This document shows positions 50,707 to 60,430 of a DNA stretch of 64,000 nucleotides, piece after piece. The stretch covers positions 62,001 through 126,000 of the forward strand of contig NZ_LJCP01000005.1 of the NCBI RefSeq assembly GCF_001399755.1, written 5' to 3'. A model generated the notes under the pieces. It was not told where the DNA came from, ran no database searches, and was given only the letters and a program-made list of their open reading frames with translations. Within the stretch, counting starts at the first letter, position 1. Every line of letters begins with the position of its first letter. The position numbers and the translations under genes were made by a program. Origin of the DNA: Thiohalorhabdus denitrificans (GTDB taxonomy: Bacteria > Pseudomonadota > Gammaproteobacteria > Thiohalorhabdales > Thiohalorhabdaceae).

Positions 50707-51399
50707 CTAGACGTAGAACCGCTCGAGCAGGGGGGCCAGCTCCGCCACCGAGAGCTGCCCCGGGGCGGTAGCCTCCTCGATATGGGCGTAGCAGGCCCCG
50801 CTGCCAAAGGCTCCGTTCATGAGGCGCGACAGGCTGCCGGCGGCCCCCACGGCCATGGTGATCAGGGGGAAGCTCCGGCTCCGGCTCCGCGTCCAGCAGG
50901 CTAGGTCCGCCATTTCCCCCGGGTCCGCCACCCGCACCGCCGCCTTGAACCGGTCGGCGCCCTTGGCCTGGGCCTCCAGGGCCAGGACCTCCAGCCACCC
51001 CACCCCCGGGAATCCCTCGAAATCGTGGAAGGAGGCGATCACCTCGGTGCCTGCCGGGCCATTGGCCACGGTCCACTCCAGGAGCCGGGGGGAATCGCGG
51101 AGCTCCACGTCCACCGCCGCGGGAGCAATCTCCGCCCAGAGCGCGTCCAGCAGCGCACTACGCTCCCCCGCCTGCCACTGCCGCATCCCCCCCTCTCCGG
51201 GGCTGCGCGGGGTCACCAGCAGGGGCCGACCCCATCCGGCCACCTCCCGGCATAGCGCCACCGCGGTGTCCGCCTCGCCCTCCACCGCGTCCAGGCGGAC
51301 CTCTACCATATCCGCGGGGGCAACCCGCGCGGTGCCGTCGCTGGGCAGGGCGGCCGCGTTCGGATAGGCCAGGGAGGCAATCAGACTGGGCCGGGACAT
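50707..51399 (-). CDS. aroD: type I 3-dehydroquinate dehydratase
   Basis: 230 residues. Dehydrates 3-dehydroquinate in the shikimate pathway through a Schiff base. Motifs: VEVRLD near residue 32, ASFHDFEGFPG with the catalytic His, the Schiff-base Lys in DRFKAAVRV, and AVGAAGSLSRLM with the conserved Arg. ATG at 51399. Gammaproteobacteria more often carry the type II enzyme (AroQ); whether one also exists elsewhere is not visible. It converges on the cytochrome gene with a 22-base gap. Confidence 0.88.
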   Translation of the reverse strand: MSRPSLIASLAYPNAAALPSDGTARVAPADMVEVRLDAVEGEADTAVALCREVAGWGRPLLVTPRSPGEGGMRQWQAGERSALLDALWAEIAPAAVDVELRDSPRLLEWTVANGPAGTEVIASFHDFEGFPGVGWLEVLALEAQAKGADRFKAAVRVADPGEMADLACWTRSRSRSFPLITMAVGAAGSLSRLMNGAFGSGACYAHIEEATAPGQLSVAELAPLLERFYV

Positions 51400-51429
51400 G
51401 TTCCCTCCGGATCGTGGACAACCAACAGC

Positions 51430-51456
51430 AAAAGGCCGCGCCCGGGGCGCGGCCTT
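51430..51456 (-). terminator. intrinsic terminator after the comEA-like gene
   Basis: AAGGCCGCGCC pairs with GGCGCGGCCTT (51432-51456) with a short loop, then TTTTGC on the minus strand. It stops comEA transcripts 26 bases after the stop codon and before aroD. Confidence 0.8.
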
Positions 51457-51481
51457 GAGGCCATAGCGTATCGCGGGGCGC

Positions 51482-51748
51482 TCAGTCCCCTACCGTCACC
51501 CCTTCCTGCAGGCTTTCGAGGGTCTTGGCCCCGATTCCGTTCACCTCTTCCAGCTCGGCCACGGAGTCGAAACCGTCATTGTCCTCGCGGTAGGTCACGA
51601 TGCGCTCGGCCAGCACCTCGCCAACACCGTTCAGGGCGGTGAGCTCCTCGGCGTTGGCCTCGTTGATGTCCAGCGGCTCGGCGGCCTGACCGGCCACGGG
51701 CAGGCAGGCGGCGAGGCCGAGGACAAGTGCAATCAGATGCTGGCGCAT
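51482..51748 (-). CDS. comEA: ComEA-like secreted helix-hairpin-helix protein
   Basis: 88 residues. Signal peptide (about 1-22, ALVLGLAACLPVAGQAAE), then a single tandem helix-hairpin-helix unit, PLDINEANAEELTALNGVG followed by VNGIGAKTLESL, the DNA-binding part of ComEA. It probably acts in the periplasm in DNA uptake for natural transformation, though short ComEA-like proteins are common and not all have this role. ATG at 51748. A 7-bp-arm palindrome lies just upstream and a terminator follows. Confidence 0.9.
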   Translation of the reverse strand: MRQHLIALVLGLAACLPVAGQAAEPLDINEANAEELTALNGVGEVLAERIVTYREDNDGFDSVAELEEVNGIGAKTLESLQEGVTVGD

Positions 51749-51766
51749 GACAAATCCCCTTTGTGG

Positions 51767-51784
51767 AAAGAATTGTCATTCTTT
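51767..51784 (-). promoter_or_regulatory. palindrome in the comEA leader
   Basis: AAAGAAT-TGTC-ATTCTTT, exact 7-bp arms with a four-base spacer, 19-36 bases upstream of the comEA start. A perfect TTGACA stands upstream on the same strand (51810-51805) with no good -10. It may be an operator or a leader hairpin; its AT-richness stands out against the surroundings. Confidence 0.4.
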
Positions 51785-51835
51785 TGCCAGACACCTGTTC
51801 TTGCTGTCAATAAAAAATCAACCCTCCGTTTGGGC

Positions 51836-52213
51836 TCACCCCTCCAGGATCACCGTGGCCAGGGCGTAGTCTCCCTCGTCGGACAGGCTCAGGTGGGACC
51901 GCAGCACCCCGAGGTGCCGGCCATGGTCCGCCGCCCTGCCATGCAGGTGCAGCTCCGGGGGGCGCCCCGGGGCCCGGCGCACCTCCAGGTCGCGGAAGCG
52001 GACCCCCTGGTGGATCCCCGTTCCCAGCGCCTTGGCCGCCGCCTCCTTGGCGGCGAAGCGGGAGGCCACGTAGAGGCCCAGGTCCTTGCGCTCCCCGGCG
52101 GCTTGGCGCTCTTCCTCCGTGAACAGCCGCCGGAGCAAACGGTCCCCGTTGCGCTCCAGGGCCCGACGGATGCGCCGGACGTCCACCAGGTCGTTGCCCA
52201 TCCCCAGGATCAC
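51836..52213 (-). CDS. acpS: holo-[acyl-carrier-protein] synthase
   Basis: 125 residues. Transfers the phosphopantetheine group from CoA to acyl carrier protein. Motifs are GMGNDLVDVRRI (Mg-binding Asp) and ASRFAAKEAAAKALGTG (Glu and Lys). The start is GTG at 52213, matching the usual length and N-terminus (VILGMGNDL); the upstream frame is a shadow of pdxJ. It begins 14 bases after the pdxJ stop, the conserved pdxJ-acpS order. Confidence 0.95.
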   Translation of the reverse strand: MILGMGNDLVDVRRIRRALERNGDRLLRRLFTEEERQAAGERKDLGLYVASRFAAKEAAAKALGTGIHQGVRFRDLEVRRAPGRPPELHLHGRAADHGRHLGVLRSHLSLSDEGDYALATVILEG

Positions 52214-52227
52214 CGCGAAGTTCCCGG

Positions 52228-52965
52228 TCAGGTTCCGTGGGAGGGGGCCGCTTCCCGCATCAGGCGCTTCATCTCCCGCACCGCCTGGCCCAGCCCGTCG
52301 AAGATGGCCCGCGCGACGATGGCGTGGCCGATGTTCAGCTCCCGCACCCCGGACAGGGCAGCGATGGGCTCCACGTTGACGTAGTCCAGGCCGTGCCCGG
52401 CGTGCACGCGGAGGCCCAGCCCGTGGGCCCGGGCCACGGCGGCCTCGATGCGCTCCAACTCCCGCTCGCGCTCTTCCCGTGTCGCCGCGTTGGCGTAGGC
52501 GCCGGTGTGCAGCTCCACCACCGGGGCACCGGCCTTGGCGGCCGCCTCCAGCTGGGCGGGATCCGGGTCGACGAACAGCGAGACCCGCACCCCCGCCCGC
52601 GCCAGCCGCTCGCAGGCCCATTGCGCGGCGCTCACCTGGGAGGCCACGTCCAGGCCCCCCTCGGTGGTGAGCTCCGCCCGCCGCTCCGGCACCAGGCAGC
52701 AATCGGCCGGACGCACGTCCTCGGCAATGGCCACCATCTCCTCGGTCATGGCCATCTCGAGATTGAGCTTGGTCTGCACCGTCTCCGCCAGGTAGCGGAT
52801 GTCCCGCTCCTGGATATGCCGCCGGTCCTCGCGGAGATGCGCCGTAATGCCGTCCGCCCCGGCCCGCTCCGCCTCCAGGGCCGCATGGAGCGGCTCCGGG
52901 TAGGAGGTCAGGCGGGCCTGGCGGAGGGTGGCGACGTGGTCGATATTGACACCGAGCTCGATCAT
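52228..52965 (-). CDS. pdxJ: pyridoxine 5'-phosphate synthase
   Basis: 245 residues, TIM barrel. Condenses 1-deoxyxylulose 5-phosphate with aminoacetone phosphate to pyridoxine phosphate. Diagnostic blocks are [15 protein letters not shown] at the N-terminus, [23 protein letters not shown] and [16 protein letters not shown] at 52965 was chosen for the family N-terminus; an ATG at 52998 would add residues without similarity. Sits between recO and acpS, as in E. coli and relatives. Confidence 0.96.
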   Translation of the reverse strand: MIELGVNIDHVATLRQARLTSYPEPLHAALEAERAGADGITAHLREDRRHIQERDIRYLAETVQTKLNLEMAMTEEMVAIAEDVRPADCCLVPERRAELTTEGGLDVASQVSAAQWACERLARAGVRVSLFVDPDPAQLEAAAKAGAPVVELHTGAYANAATREERERELERIEAAVARAHGLGLRVHAGHGLDYVNVEPIAALSGVRELNIGHAIVARAIFDGLGQAVREMKRLMREAAPSHGT

Positions 52966-53043
52966 CGCGGCGGTTCCGTGTGCGCTCTGGTCGTGCATGG
53001 GAGATGGGGGGAAGTCATTCGGAAGGGTAACACATGCGCCCAC

Positions 53044-53763
53044 TCAGGACCGGCCGCCCTTGCGGCGCAAGCTTTGGAGGAGGGCCCGGCTTTCCAGGGG
53101 ACGGGGGCCCAGGTACGGGCCGAGGACCGCCCGCATCAGGTCGCGGGCCCGGCGGCGGTCTTCCGGGGCGGGATCCCCCTCGGCCCCGGCCAGGAACCGC
53201 ACCGCCCGACCGGGGAAGGCCGACTCGGCGGGGCTGCAGGAACCGCACAGGAGGCCGCGCTCCGCCTCCCAGGCGTAGCGCTCCGCGGCCTCCACCGGCG
53301 CCCCGCAGCCCGCGCAGCGCTCCCAGTCGGGGGCAACCCCCAGGTCCTCGACCAGGCAGCGCTCGAGGCGACGGAGCGGAACATCCCGTTCTCCGCCCGC
53401 CAGGGCGGCCAGGGCGTGCTCGTAGACCCCGAACACCCGGGGATAAGGGTCGAAGCGGGGGCACAGGCGGACCAGCAGCTCGTTCAGGTACAGGCCGAGG
53501 TACAGGGCCTCGCCCCGCAGGGCGGCGGCCGGCCCGGCCGCCTCCGCCCCCGCCAGGTTGCGGAGCTCGCCGCGCCCCGTCCAAGCGACTTCCAGGGGGC
53601 GGAAGGGCTCCAGGACCGGTCCCCCCTTGCGCGGTTTGCGTCCGCCCCGGGCCACCACCCCCACCCGGCCGTCGCGCTCGGAGAACAGCTCCACCAGGAG
53701 GCTGGTCTCGCGGTAGGGGCGCCGGTGGAGTACGTAGGCGTTCTGCGGTGCGGAGGCGGTCAC
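53044..53763 (-). CDS. recO: DNA repair protein RecO
   Basis: 239 residues. RecO loads RecA with RecR and anneals single-stranded DNA. An N-terminal OB fold (about 1-80, NAYVLHRRPYRETSLLVELFS) is followed by a helical domain with two zinc-type pairs, CAGC and CGSC (about 150-180). Start is GTG at 53763, with AAGG upstream; the longer frame lacks similarity. It lies 44 bases after era in the era-recO-pdxJ-acpS order. Confidence 0.93.
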   Translation of the reverse strand: MTASAPQNAYVLHRRPYRETSLLVELFSERDGRVGVVARGGRKPRKGGPVLEPFRPLEVAWTGRGELRNLAGAEAAGPAAALRGEALYLGLYLNELLVRLCPRFDPYPRVFGVYEHALAALAGGERDVPLRRLERCLVEDLGVAPDWERCAGCGAPVEAAERYAWEAERGLLCGSCSPAESAFPGRAVRFLAGAEGDPAPEDRRRARDLMRAVLGPYLGPRPLESRALLQSLRRKGGRS

Positions 53764-53807
53764 GGTGCTCGCCTTGGATGAGGGAGGTTCGGCCCCGGAG
53801 GTAGGGC

Positions 53808-54704
53808 TCAGCCCTCGTAGCCCAGCTCGCGCAGGGCCCGGTCGTCCCCGGTCCACCCTTCGCGGACGCGTACGAACAGCTCCAGATGGACGCGGGCCTC
53901 CAGGAGGTGCTCGATGGCCAGCCGCGCCTGGGTGCCGATGGCCTTGATGCGCCGGCCCTGGCGGCCCAGGACGATGGCCTTCTGCCCCTCCCGCTCCACC
54001 AGGATGTTGGCGTTGATGCGTACCAGGCCCTCTTCCTCCTGGAAGTGCTCCACCTGGACCTCGGTGGCGTAGGGCACCTCCTCGCCGAGCTGATGGAACA
54101 CCTGCTCGCGGATGAGCTCGGCGCACAGGAAGCGCAGGCTGCGGTCCGTGATCTGGTCCTCCGGGAACAGGGGCGGGCCCTCCGGAAGGCGCACCTCCAG
54201 CTCGCCCAGGAGGGAATCCAGGTTGTCCCCCTTCTCCGCGGACAGGGGGACCAGGGCGGCGAAGGGGAAGCGGCCCTGCAGCTCCTCCAGATAGGGCAGC
54301 AGCTTCTCGCGGGGGGACACCCGGTCCACCTTGTTGACCACGGCGATCACCGGGGTGCCCACCTCCCCCAGCCGCTCCAGGATGGCCGCGTCCCCCTCCG
54401 TCCACTTCAGGGCCTCCACCACGAAGACCACCGCGTCCACCCCCTCCAGGGCGCTCAGGGCGGCCTGGACCATGTACTGGTTGATCTTCTTTTTGGACTG
54501 GTGGATGCCGGGGGTGTCCACGAAGACCATCTGATGGTCCCCGGTGGTATGCACCCCCAGGAGGCGATGGCGGGTGGTCTGGGGCCGCCGGGAGACAATG
54601 GACACCTTCTCCCCAAGGACGGCGTTCATCAGGGTGGACTTGCCCACGTTGGGTCGGCCCACCAGGGCTACCATGCCGCTGCGGAACTCCGCCTTCTCAG
54701 TCAT
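53808..54704 (-). CDS. era: GTPase Era
   Basis: 298 residues. Essential GTPase for 16S rRNA and 30S maturation. The GTP motifs are GRPNVGKST (G1), DTPG in FVDTPGIHQSK (G3) and NKVD (G4); the effector sequence is RPQTTRHRLLGV. The C-terminal KH domain has ILVEREGQKAIVLGRQGRRIK. ATG at 54704 overlaps the end of rnc by 8 bases; a GTG at 54713 is the alternative. Confidence 0.97.
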   Translation of the reverse strand: MTEKAEFRSGMVALVGRPNVGKSTLMNAVLGEKVSIVSRRPQTTRHRLLGVHTTGDHQMVFVDTPGIHQSKKKINQYMVQAALSALEGVDAVVFVVEALKWTEGDAAILERLGEVGTPVIAVVNKVDRVSPREKLLPYLEELQGRFPFAALVPLSAEKGDNLDSLLGELEVRLPEGPPLFPEDQITDRSLRFLCAELIREQVFHQLGEEVPYATEVQVEHFQEEEGLVRINANILVEREGQKAIVLGRQGRRIKAIGTQARLAIEHLLEARVHLELFVRVREGWTGDDRALRELGYEG

Positions 54705-55371
54705 CCTCGACACCTATGCAGGCCAGCATGCGCTGGGCCGCCTCCTGCTCGGCGCGCCGCTTGCTGCTGCCCTCGCCTCGCACGGGATCGTAGCCCACCA
54801 CCGTGCATTCAATGTAGAACAGGCGCTGGTGGTCGGCGCCCACCGCCTCCACCAGCTGGTACTCGGGGAGGGGCTGCCCCTGGCTCTGCAGGTGCTCCTG
54901 CAGCCGCGTCTTGGGGTCCTTGTTCACGGAGCGGGGATCCAGATCCGCTATTCGCCCCTCCCACAGGCGGTGGATCACCCCCTGCATGGCCTCCACCCCC
55001 CCGTCCAGAAGCACCGCGCCCAGCAGGGCTTCCACGCTGTCCGCCAGGATGGACTCCCGCCGGTGGCCGCCGGCCTTGCGCTCGCCGGGACCGAGGTAGA
55101 CCAGCTTGCCCAGCTCCAGCTCCTCGGCGATCTCAGCCAGGGCCTCGGTGCACACCAGCCGGGCCCGCAGGCGCGACAGCACCCCTTCCCGCTCCTGCGG
55201 GAACCGCTCGTACAGCCAGCTCGCCACGGTGAAGTTCAGGGCGGCATCCCCCAGGAACTCCTGCCGCTCGTTGTTCTGGGGCCCCGCCGAACGATGGGTC
55301 AGGGCCCGACGGAGCAGGTCGGGGTCCTGGAAGGAGTAGCCGATTCGCGCCTGTAAGGTCGCCTCATCCAC
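54697..55371 (-). CDS. rnc: ribonuclease III
   Basis: 224 residues. Processes rRNA precursors and double-stranded RNA. The catalytic signature is NERQEFLGDAALNFTV, with Glu and Asp for the metals; a second acidic site is in ADSVEALLGAVLLDGG. The C-terminal double-stranded RNA-binding domain runs about 152-222 (KTRLQEHLQSQGQPLPEYQLV, GSSKRRAEQEAAQRML). Start overlaps the DUF4845 gene and the end overlaps era. Confidence 0.97.
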   Translation of the reverse strand: MDEATLQARIGYSFQDPDLLRRALTHRSAGPQNNERQEFLGDAALNFTVASWLYERFPQEREGVLSRLRARLVCTEALAEIAEELELGKLVYLGPGERKAGGHRRESILADSVEALLGAVLLDGGVEAMQGVIHRLWEGRIADLDPRSVNKDPKTRLQEHLQSQGQPLPEYQLVEAVGADHQRLFYIECTVVGYDPVRGEGSSKRRAEQEAAQRMLACIGVEDD

Positions 55372-55735
55372 CCTCGGTTGCCTCCGGGCTAAAGGTGAAC
55401 ACCACTTGAATCGTTGAGGACAGGGGAACCGCTACCTGATACTCCGCGAACACCCGGTATTGTCCGGTCGGCTTTTTCTCCACCTGGATCTCCGAGCGTT
55501 CCAGGCGGTCCACGTCCTCGAACTCGAGCTTGTCGACCACCTCCCGCCGCAGCTCGCCGCGGGATTCGTAGAGCGAGCCCTTCTGGACCTGTTCCTGGAA
55601 GACCTGGCTGATGGCCCAGTACTCGTAGTACAGCGGGAAGACCCGCGCCCCGAGCCACGCCACCACGCCCACGAAGGCCAGCCAGAACAGTACGCTCCAC
55701 ACGCCAAAGCCGCTCTGCGCGCGCCAAGTCGTCAT
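55364..55735 (-). CDS. DUF4845 family single-pass membrane protein
   Basis: 123 residues. N-terminal type IV pilin-like segment (RAQSGFGVWSVLFWLAFVGVVAWLG) forming one transmembrane helix, then a soluble domain (YYEYWAISQVFQ...). DUF4845 genes lie between lepB and rnc in many gammaproteobacteria; function unknown. ATG at 55735 is preceded by AAAGGGGGGA. Its end overlaps the rnc start by 8 bases. Confidence 0.9.
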   Translation of the reverse strand: MTTWRAQSGFGVWSVLFWLAFVGVVAWLGARVFPLYYEYWAISQVFQEQVQKGSLYESRGELRREVVDKLEFEDVDRLERSEIQVEKKPTGQYRVFAEYQVAVPLSSTIQVVFTFSPEATEGG

Positions 55736-55778
55736 TGTTTCCCCCCTTTGCTTGCTTGCTGTGCGCCACCGCCGGGCA

Positions 55779-56549
55779 CTAGTCGACCCATTCCCCCAGA
55801 CGGCCCCAGCGCGGGGCATTCGCCCGCCCGTCCCAGGACCACCAGACCATGAACGCCTCGCCGAGGATGTTGCGCTCCGGGACCGTGCCCCAATAGCGGC
55901 TGTCGTTGCTATTGTCCCGGTTGTCCCCCATCACGAAATACCGGCCTTCCGGAACCTGGATGGGGTCGTTGATGCTGCGCCCCTGGCGGTTCTCGGTATA
56001 GAGCACATGGTAGCGGTGCTCTTCGGTGCGCTCCTCGAAGCGCTCCGCGTACACCGTGCCCCCGCGCGGCTCCCGATAGGTGAAGCGGCCGTCCGCGGAG
56101 CGGGGCACGGGCTTGCCGTTGACCATCAGGGTGTCGTCCCGGAACGCCAGCCGGTCCCCGGGAACGGCGACGATGCGCTTGATGTAGTCCACGCTCCGAT
56201 CCTCGGGGAACTGGAAGACGATCACGTCCCCGCGCTCGGGAGGGCTGCCGTCGGTAAGCTTGTAGCCCACCAGGGGCACCCGCAAGCCATATTCGAACTT
56301 GTTCACCAGGATGAAGTCGCCGATCCGCAGGGTGGGCAGCATGGACCCCGAGGGGATCTTGAAGGGCTCCACTACGAAGGAGCGGATCAGCAGCACCACC
56401 AGGATCACGGGGAACAGGGAGCGGGCGTACTCCACCACCACCGGGCGCCCTTCCCCGCCGCGCTTGCGCAGGCGCTGGTAGAGCCACCCGCCCAGCCACA
56501 CCGCCCCGGTGGCCAGGAGCAGGACCACGAGCAACAGGGTGAAATTCAT
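55779..56549 (-). CDS. lepB: signal peptidase I
   Basis: 256 residues. Cleaves signal peptides on the periplasmic side of the inner membrane. Two N-terminal hydrophobic segments (about 4-22 and 45-60). The catalytic Ser69 is in [10 protein letters not shown] and Lys124 in [12 protein letters not shown]. The conserved [14 protein letters not shown] box follows. ATG at 56549 overlaps the lepA stop (TGATG). The cytoplasmic loop is short, as in many proteobacteria. Confidence 0.97.
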   Translation of the reverse strand: MNFTLLLVVLLLATGAVWLGGWLYQRLRKRGGEGRPVVVEYARSLFPVILVVLLIRSFVVEPFKIPSGSMLPTLRIGDFILVNKFEYGLRVPLVGYKLTDGSPPERGDVIVFQFPEDRSVDYIKRIVAVPGDRLAFRDDTLMVNGKPVPRSADGRFTYREPRGGTVYAERFEERTEEHRYHVLYTENRQGRSINDPIQVPEGRYFVMGDNRDNSNDSRYWGTVPERNILGEAFMVWWSWDGRANAPRWGRLGEWVD

Positions 56550-58348
56550 TCTTCATCCACTGACAGGGCCGCCAGGAACGCCTCCTGGGGAATGGTCACC
56601 GAGCCCACCTGCTTCATGCGCTTCTTCCCTTCCTTCTGCTTCTCCATGAGCTTGCGCTTGCGGGTCACATCGCCGCCGTAGCACTTGGCCGTCACGTTCT
56701 TGCGCAGGGCCTTCACCGTCTCCCGCGCGATCACCCGGGAGCCGAGGGAAGCCTGGATGGCGATGTCGAACATCTGCCGCGGGATCATATCCTTGAGCTT
56801 CTTGGCCAGCTCGCGGCCACGGTAGTAGGCCTGGTCGCGGTGCACGATCAGGGACAGGGCGTCCACCCGGTCCTCGTTCACCAGGATGTCCAGGCGCACC
56901 AGGTCCGAGGCCTGGTAGCCGCTGAGCTCGTAGTCGATGGAGGCGTAGCCGGAGGTCATGGACTTGAGCCGCTCGAAGAAGTCCGTGACCACCTCGTTCA
57001 TGGGCAGCTCGTAGGTCACCATCACCTGGCCGGCGTTGGTGTAGTGCAGGTTCTTCTGCCGGCCCCGCTTCTCCTCCGCCAACCGGATCACCTCGCCCAC
57101 CTGGCTCTGCGGCACCAGGATGTTGGCGAGCATGAAGGGCTCCTCGATGGACTCGATCTCGCCCACCTCGGGCAGCTCCGCCGGGTTCTCCACCCGCACG
57201 GTCTCCCCGGTATGGGTGTGGACCAGGTACACCACTGTCGGCGCGGTGGTGATCAGATCGAGGTCGTACTCCCGCTCCAGGCGCTCCTGGATGATCTCCA
57301 TGTGGAGCTTGCCGAGGAAGCCGCAGCGAAAGCCGAAGCCCAGGGCGTGGGAGGTCTCCGGCTCGTACTGCAGGCTGGAGTCGTTGAGCCGCAGCTTGGC
57401 CAGGGCGTCGCGCAGTTCCTCGTACTGGTCGGACTCGGTGGGATAGAGGCCGGCGAAGACCTGCGGCTTGACCTCCTGGAACCCGGGCAAGGGCTCCGGG
57501 GCGGGACGTTCGGCGTCGGTGATGGTATCCCCCACCTTGGCGCCGTCCACGTCCTTGATCCCGGCGATGACGAAGCCCACCCCTCCTGCCTCCAGGCTGT
57601 CCAGCTCCACCGGCTTGGGGGTCATCACGCCCACCGTGCCCACCGTGAAGGTGCGCCCGGTGGCCATCATCTGGATGCGCTGGCCCTTGCGGATGGACCC
57701 GTTCATGACCCGCACCAGCGCCACCGCCCCCTGGTACTTGTCGTACCAGGAATCCACCACCAGGGCCTTGGCGGGCCCCTCGGGATCCCCTTCCGGCGGC
57801 GGCACGTCGCGCACCAGGCGCTCGAGGATCTCGCGGATGCCGATGCCCTCCTTGGCGCTGGCCTCCACGGCGTCCTCCGCCTCGATGCCGATCACCTCCT
57901 CGATCTCCCCCTTGACCCGTTCCGGCTCGGCGCTGGGCAGATCGATCTTGTTGAGGACGGGGATCACCTCGAGGTCGTACTCCACCGCCTGGTAGGTGTT
58001 GGCCACGCTCTGGGCTTCCACCCCCTGGGAGGCGTCCACCACCAGCAAGGCCCCCTCGCAGGCCACCAGGGAACGGGACACCTCGTAGGAGAAGTCCACG
58101 TGGCCCGGGGTATCGATGAGGTTGAGGGTGTAGGTCTCACCGTCATCGGCGGTGTAGAGCAGCCGCACGCTCTGCGCCTTGATGGTGATGCCGCGCTCCC
58201 GCTCCAGGTCCATGCCGTCCAGGACCTGGTCGGCCATCTCCCGATCGGCGAGCCCGCCGCACTCCTGGATGAAGCGGTCGGCCAGGGTGGACTTGCCGTG
58301 GTCGATGTGGGCGATGATGGAAAAGTTGCGAATGTTGTCGAGCTTCAA
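56546..58348 (-). CDS. lepA: elongation factor 4 (LepA)
   Basis: 600 residues. A translational GTPase that acts on stalled ribosomes and in 30S assembly. GTP motifs AHIDHGKST (G1), DTPGHVDF (G3) and NKID (G4) are present. The unique C-terminal domain ends [26 protein letters not shown]. Start is TTG at 58348, supported by GGAGG four bases upstream and the absence of another start. It follows mucD and overlaps lepB. Confidence 0.97.
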   Translation of the reverse strand: MKLDNIRNFSIIAHIDHGKSTLADRFIQECGGLADREMADQVLDGMDLERERGITIKAQSVRLLYTADDGETYTLNLIDTPGHVDFSYEVSRSLVACEGALLVVDASQGVEAQSVANTYQAVEYDLEVIPVLNKIDLPSAEPERVKGEIEEVIGIEAEDAVEASAKEGIGIREILERLVRDVPPPEGDPEGPAKALVVDSWYDKYQGAVALVRVMNGSIRKGQRIQMMATGRTFTVGTVGVMTPKPVELDSLEAGGVGFVIAGIKDVDGAKVGDTITDAERPAPEPLPGFQEVKPQVFAGLYPTESDQYEELRDALAKLRLNDSSLQYEPETSHALGFGFRCGFLGKLHMEIIQERLEREYDLDLITTAPTVVYLVHTHTGETVRVENPAELPEVGEIESIEEPFMLANILVPQSQVGEVIRLAEEKRGRQKNLHYTNAGQVMVTYELPMNEVVTDFFERLKSMTSGYASIDYELSGYQASDLVRLDILVNEDRVDALSLIVHRDQAYYRGRELAKKLKDMIPRQMFDIAIQASLGSRVIARETVKALRKNVTAKCYGGDVTRKRKLMEKQKEGKKRMKQVGSVTIPQEAFLAALSVDEE

Positions 58349-58396
58349 CGGTCCTCCGCCTGGTTCCTGTGCGGGACAACAGCCTGAACAAACGTA

Positions 58397-58429
58397 GGGG
58401 ATGGGCGCCGCTCCGCGGCACCCATCCCC
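58397..58429 (-). terminator. GC-rich hairpin after mucD
   Basis: GGGGATGGGCGCCGC pairs with GCGGCACCCATCCCC (one mismatch) around a three-base loop. It lies between mucD and lepA. The T-tract is poor (TACGTTTG), so it may be a partial terminator or an RNA-stabilising stem. Confidence 0.5.
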
Positions 58430-58454
58430 CGCTGGTCTTCCCTGGTACGCCGGT

Positions 58455-59858
58455 TCAGGGGATCCGGATCGGCAGGAATAGCGCCCCCTGCCCGCGCCGC
58501 ACCAGCATGGGCACCACCCGGCCGGAGGGCAGCTCGGCGACGAGCCGCGCCATGCTTGCCGGATCCTCCACCGTGCGGTTACCCAGCTTCAGGATGATGT
58601 CCCCCTGGCGCACCCCGGCCGATCGCGCCGGCTCCCCGGTCACCCGGGCAACCTGCACGCCCTGCCCCTCGGGGAGGCCCAGGTCGCGTCGGTCCTCCTC
58701 GGCAACGGGCCGCACCCGCATGCCGAGCACCTCCTCCGGGTGCTCCTCGGCGCCGGCCTGCCGGGCCCGGTCCTGCGAGCCCACGGTCACCTCGATCTCC
58801 TGGCGCTCCCCGTCGCGTACCACCGTGAGGGTGGCCTCGGAGCCGGGCCGGATGCGCCCGATCTTGGGCGGCAGGCCGCCCGAGGTACGGACCTCCTCGC
58901 CGTCCACCTCGACGATCACGTCCCCGGACCGCAGCCCGCTCTCCGCCGCGGGGCTGTCCTCCACCACGCGGGCGACCAGGGCGCCCACCGGCTTGTCCAT
59001 CCCGAAGGACTCGGCCAGATCCGGCGAGACGTCCTGAATATATACGCCCAGCCAACCGCGCTGAACCTCGCCATGCTCCTGGATCTGGCGCACCGCGTCC
59101 ATGGCCACGTCGATGGGGATGGCGAAGGACAGGCCCATGAAGCCGCCCGACTGGGAATAGATCTGGGCGTTGATGCCCACCACCTTGCCGTCCAGGTTGA
59201 AAAGCGGCCCGCCGGAATTGCCCGGGTTCACAGCCACGTCGGTCTGGATGAAGTTGACGTAGTTGTCGGTGGGCAGGCTGCGCCCCTTGGCGCTGACGAT
59301 GCCGGCGGTGACGCTGTTCTCGAACCCAAAGGGGGAACCGATGGCCACCACCCACTCGCCCACGCTCAGCTCCTCGGGGTCCCCCGCCTCCACCGTGGGC
59401 AGGTCCTCGGCGTCCACCTTGAGCAGGGCCACGTCGAGGGTCTCGTCCTTGCCCACCACCTCGGCCTGGTACTGCTGGCGGTTGGTGAGCTGCACCACGA
59501 TCTCGGTGGCGTTCTTGATGACGTGGGCGTTGGTGACGATGTAACCGTCCTGGGAGATGATGAAGCCGGAGCCCAGGGATTGGGTCTCGTATTCCCGCCG
59601 GGGCATGTCCCCGAAGAAGCGCTGGAAGAACTCCTCGAAGGGGGTCCCCTCGAACTGGGGAGGGAGGTTGGGCTGCCCCCCACCCTGCACCTTTTGCGTG
59701 GTGCTGATGTTCACCACCGCCTTCCCCTGGTCTTCCACGATGGTGGTGAAGTCCGGGAGCCCGGCCTTCTGGGCCGAAGAGGTGGCGGGGGCCATCATCA
59801 GGAGACACAGAAGGAAAAACGCCCACGCGGCCATCCCTCTGGAGCTCTGGCGTTGCAT
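58455..59858 (-). CDS. mucD: periplasmic serine protease MucD/DegP (Do family)
   Basis: 467 residues. Degrades or refolds misfolded envelope proteins and restrains the sigma-E response. A signal peptide lies at about 9-28 ([21 protein letters not shown] in part). The catalytic triad is His in VTNAHVIKN, Asp in TLDVALLKV and Ser in GNSGGPLF. Two PDZ domains follow (about 255-350 and 370-467). ATG at 59858 was chosen for GGGAG ten bases upstream; ATGs at 59867 and 59885 are alternatives. It follows rseC by 56 bases. Confidence 0.94.
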   Translation of the reverse strand: MQRQSSRGMAAWAFFLLCLLMMAPATSSAQKAGLPDFTTIVEDQGKAVVNISTTQKVQGGGQPNLPPQFEGTPFEEFFQRFFGDMPRREYETQSLGSGFIISQDGYIVTNAHVIKNATEIVVQLTNRQQYQAEVVGKDETLDVALLKVDAEDLPTVEAGDPEELSVGEWVVAIGSPFGFENSVTAGIVSAKGRSLPTDNYVNFIQTDVAVNPGNSGGPLFNLDGKVVGINAQIYSQSGGFMGLSFAIPIDVAMDAVRQIQEHGEVQRGWLGVYIQDVSPDLAESFGMDKPVGALVARVVEDSPAAESGLRSGDVIVEVDGEEVRTSGGLPPKIGRIRPGSEATLTVVRDGERQEIEVTVGSQDRARQAGAEEHPEEVLGMRVRPVAEEDRRDLGLPEGQGVQVARVTGEPARSAGVRQGDIILKLGNRTVEDPASMARLVAELPSGRVVPMLVRRGQGALFLPIRIP

Positions 59859-59914
59859 CAAAGGCATTCTCCCATGGGTTCTCATGCGGTTGGGACAGGG
59901 TCCGCTGCCGGCCC

Positions 59915-60427
59915 TCAGGCGCCCGCGCCCGGTGACGAAAGGGGACGGCAGGTGGACGGCTGCTCGCTGCCGGGGGCACGCCGGATGATGCGCGGACGCC
60001 GGGAGGGATCGCTGGCCAACCGACGGCCGAAGCCGCGCTGCCACAGGAACCCGCCCCCCAGCCCCGCCAGGCCGGCCACGAGGGTGAGGATCTCCGGGGC
60101 GCCTCCGGAAAAGAGGCGGCCGAGCACGCCCTCGGCAATCCCTGCACCGCCGAACATGCCCAGCAGGGGCACGAGGTAGAGCGCCACCGAGGCGCGCAGA
60201 TAGCCGCCTTCGGGCAGGCCGACGACCACCCGGTCCCCCGGCCCCACGGCCAGGTCCGCGGCGACGCGCAGGCGGGTCGCGGCCCCAGGACGCGTGCCCA
60301 GGATGGTGCGCCCGCCGCCACACCCCCCGGCGGAGTGGCAGCTCCCGCACCCCCCGCCGTCGGTGGAGGCCTCCACCTCCACCTCCCCGTCGTTCACGGC
60401 AACCACCGTGGCCTCGGCCTCGATCAC
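59915..60427 (-). CDS. rseC: RseC/MucC family sigma-E regulator
   Basis: 170 residues. Inner-membrane protein of the sigma-E system, also linked to SoxR reduction. The N-terminal domain has a Cys-rich motif GGGCGSCHSAGGCGGG, and two transmembrane segments lie at about 80-100 and 112-130. The C-terminal tail is basic and Pro-rich. ATG at 60427, three bases after the rseB stop, so the genes are tightly coupled. Confidence 0.9.
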   Translation of the reverse strand: MIEAEATVVAVNDGEVEVEASTDGGGCGSCHSAGGCGGGRTILGTRPGAATRLRVAADLAVGPGDRVVVGLPEGGYLRASVALYLVPLLGMFGGAGIAEGVLGRLFSGGAPEILTLVAGLAGLGGGFLWQRGFGRRLASDPSRRPRIIRRAPGSEQPSTCRPLSSPGAGA

Positions 60428-60430
60428 CGT

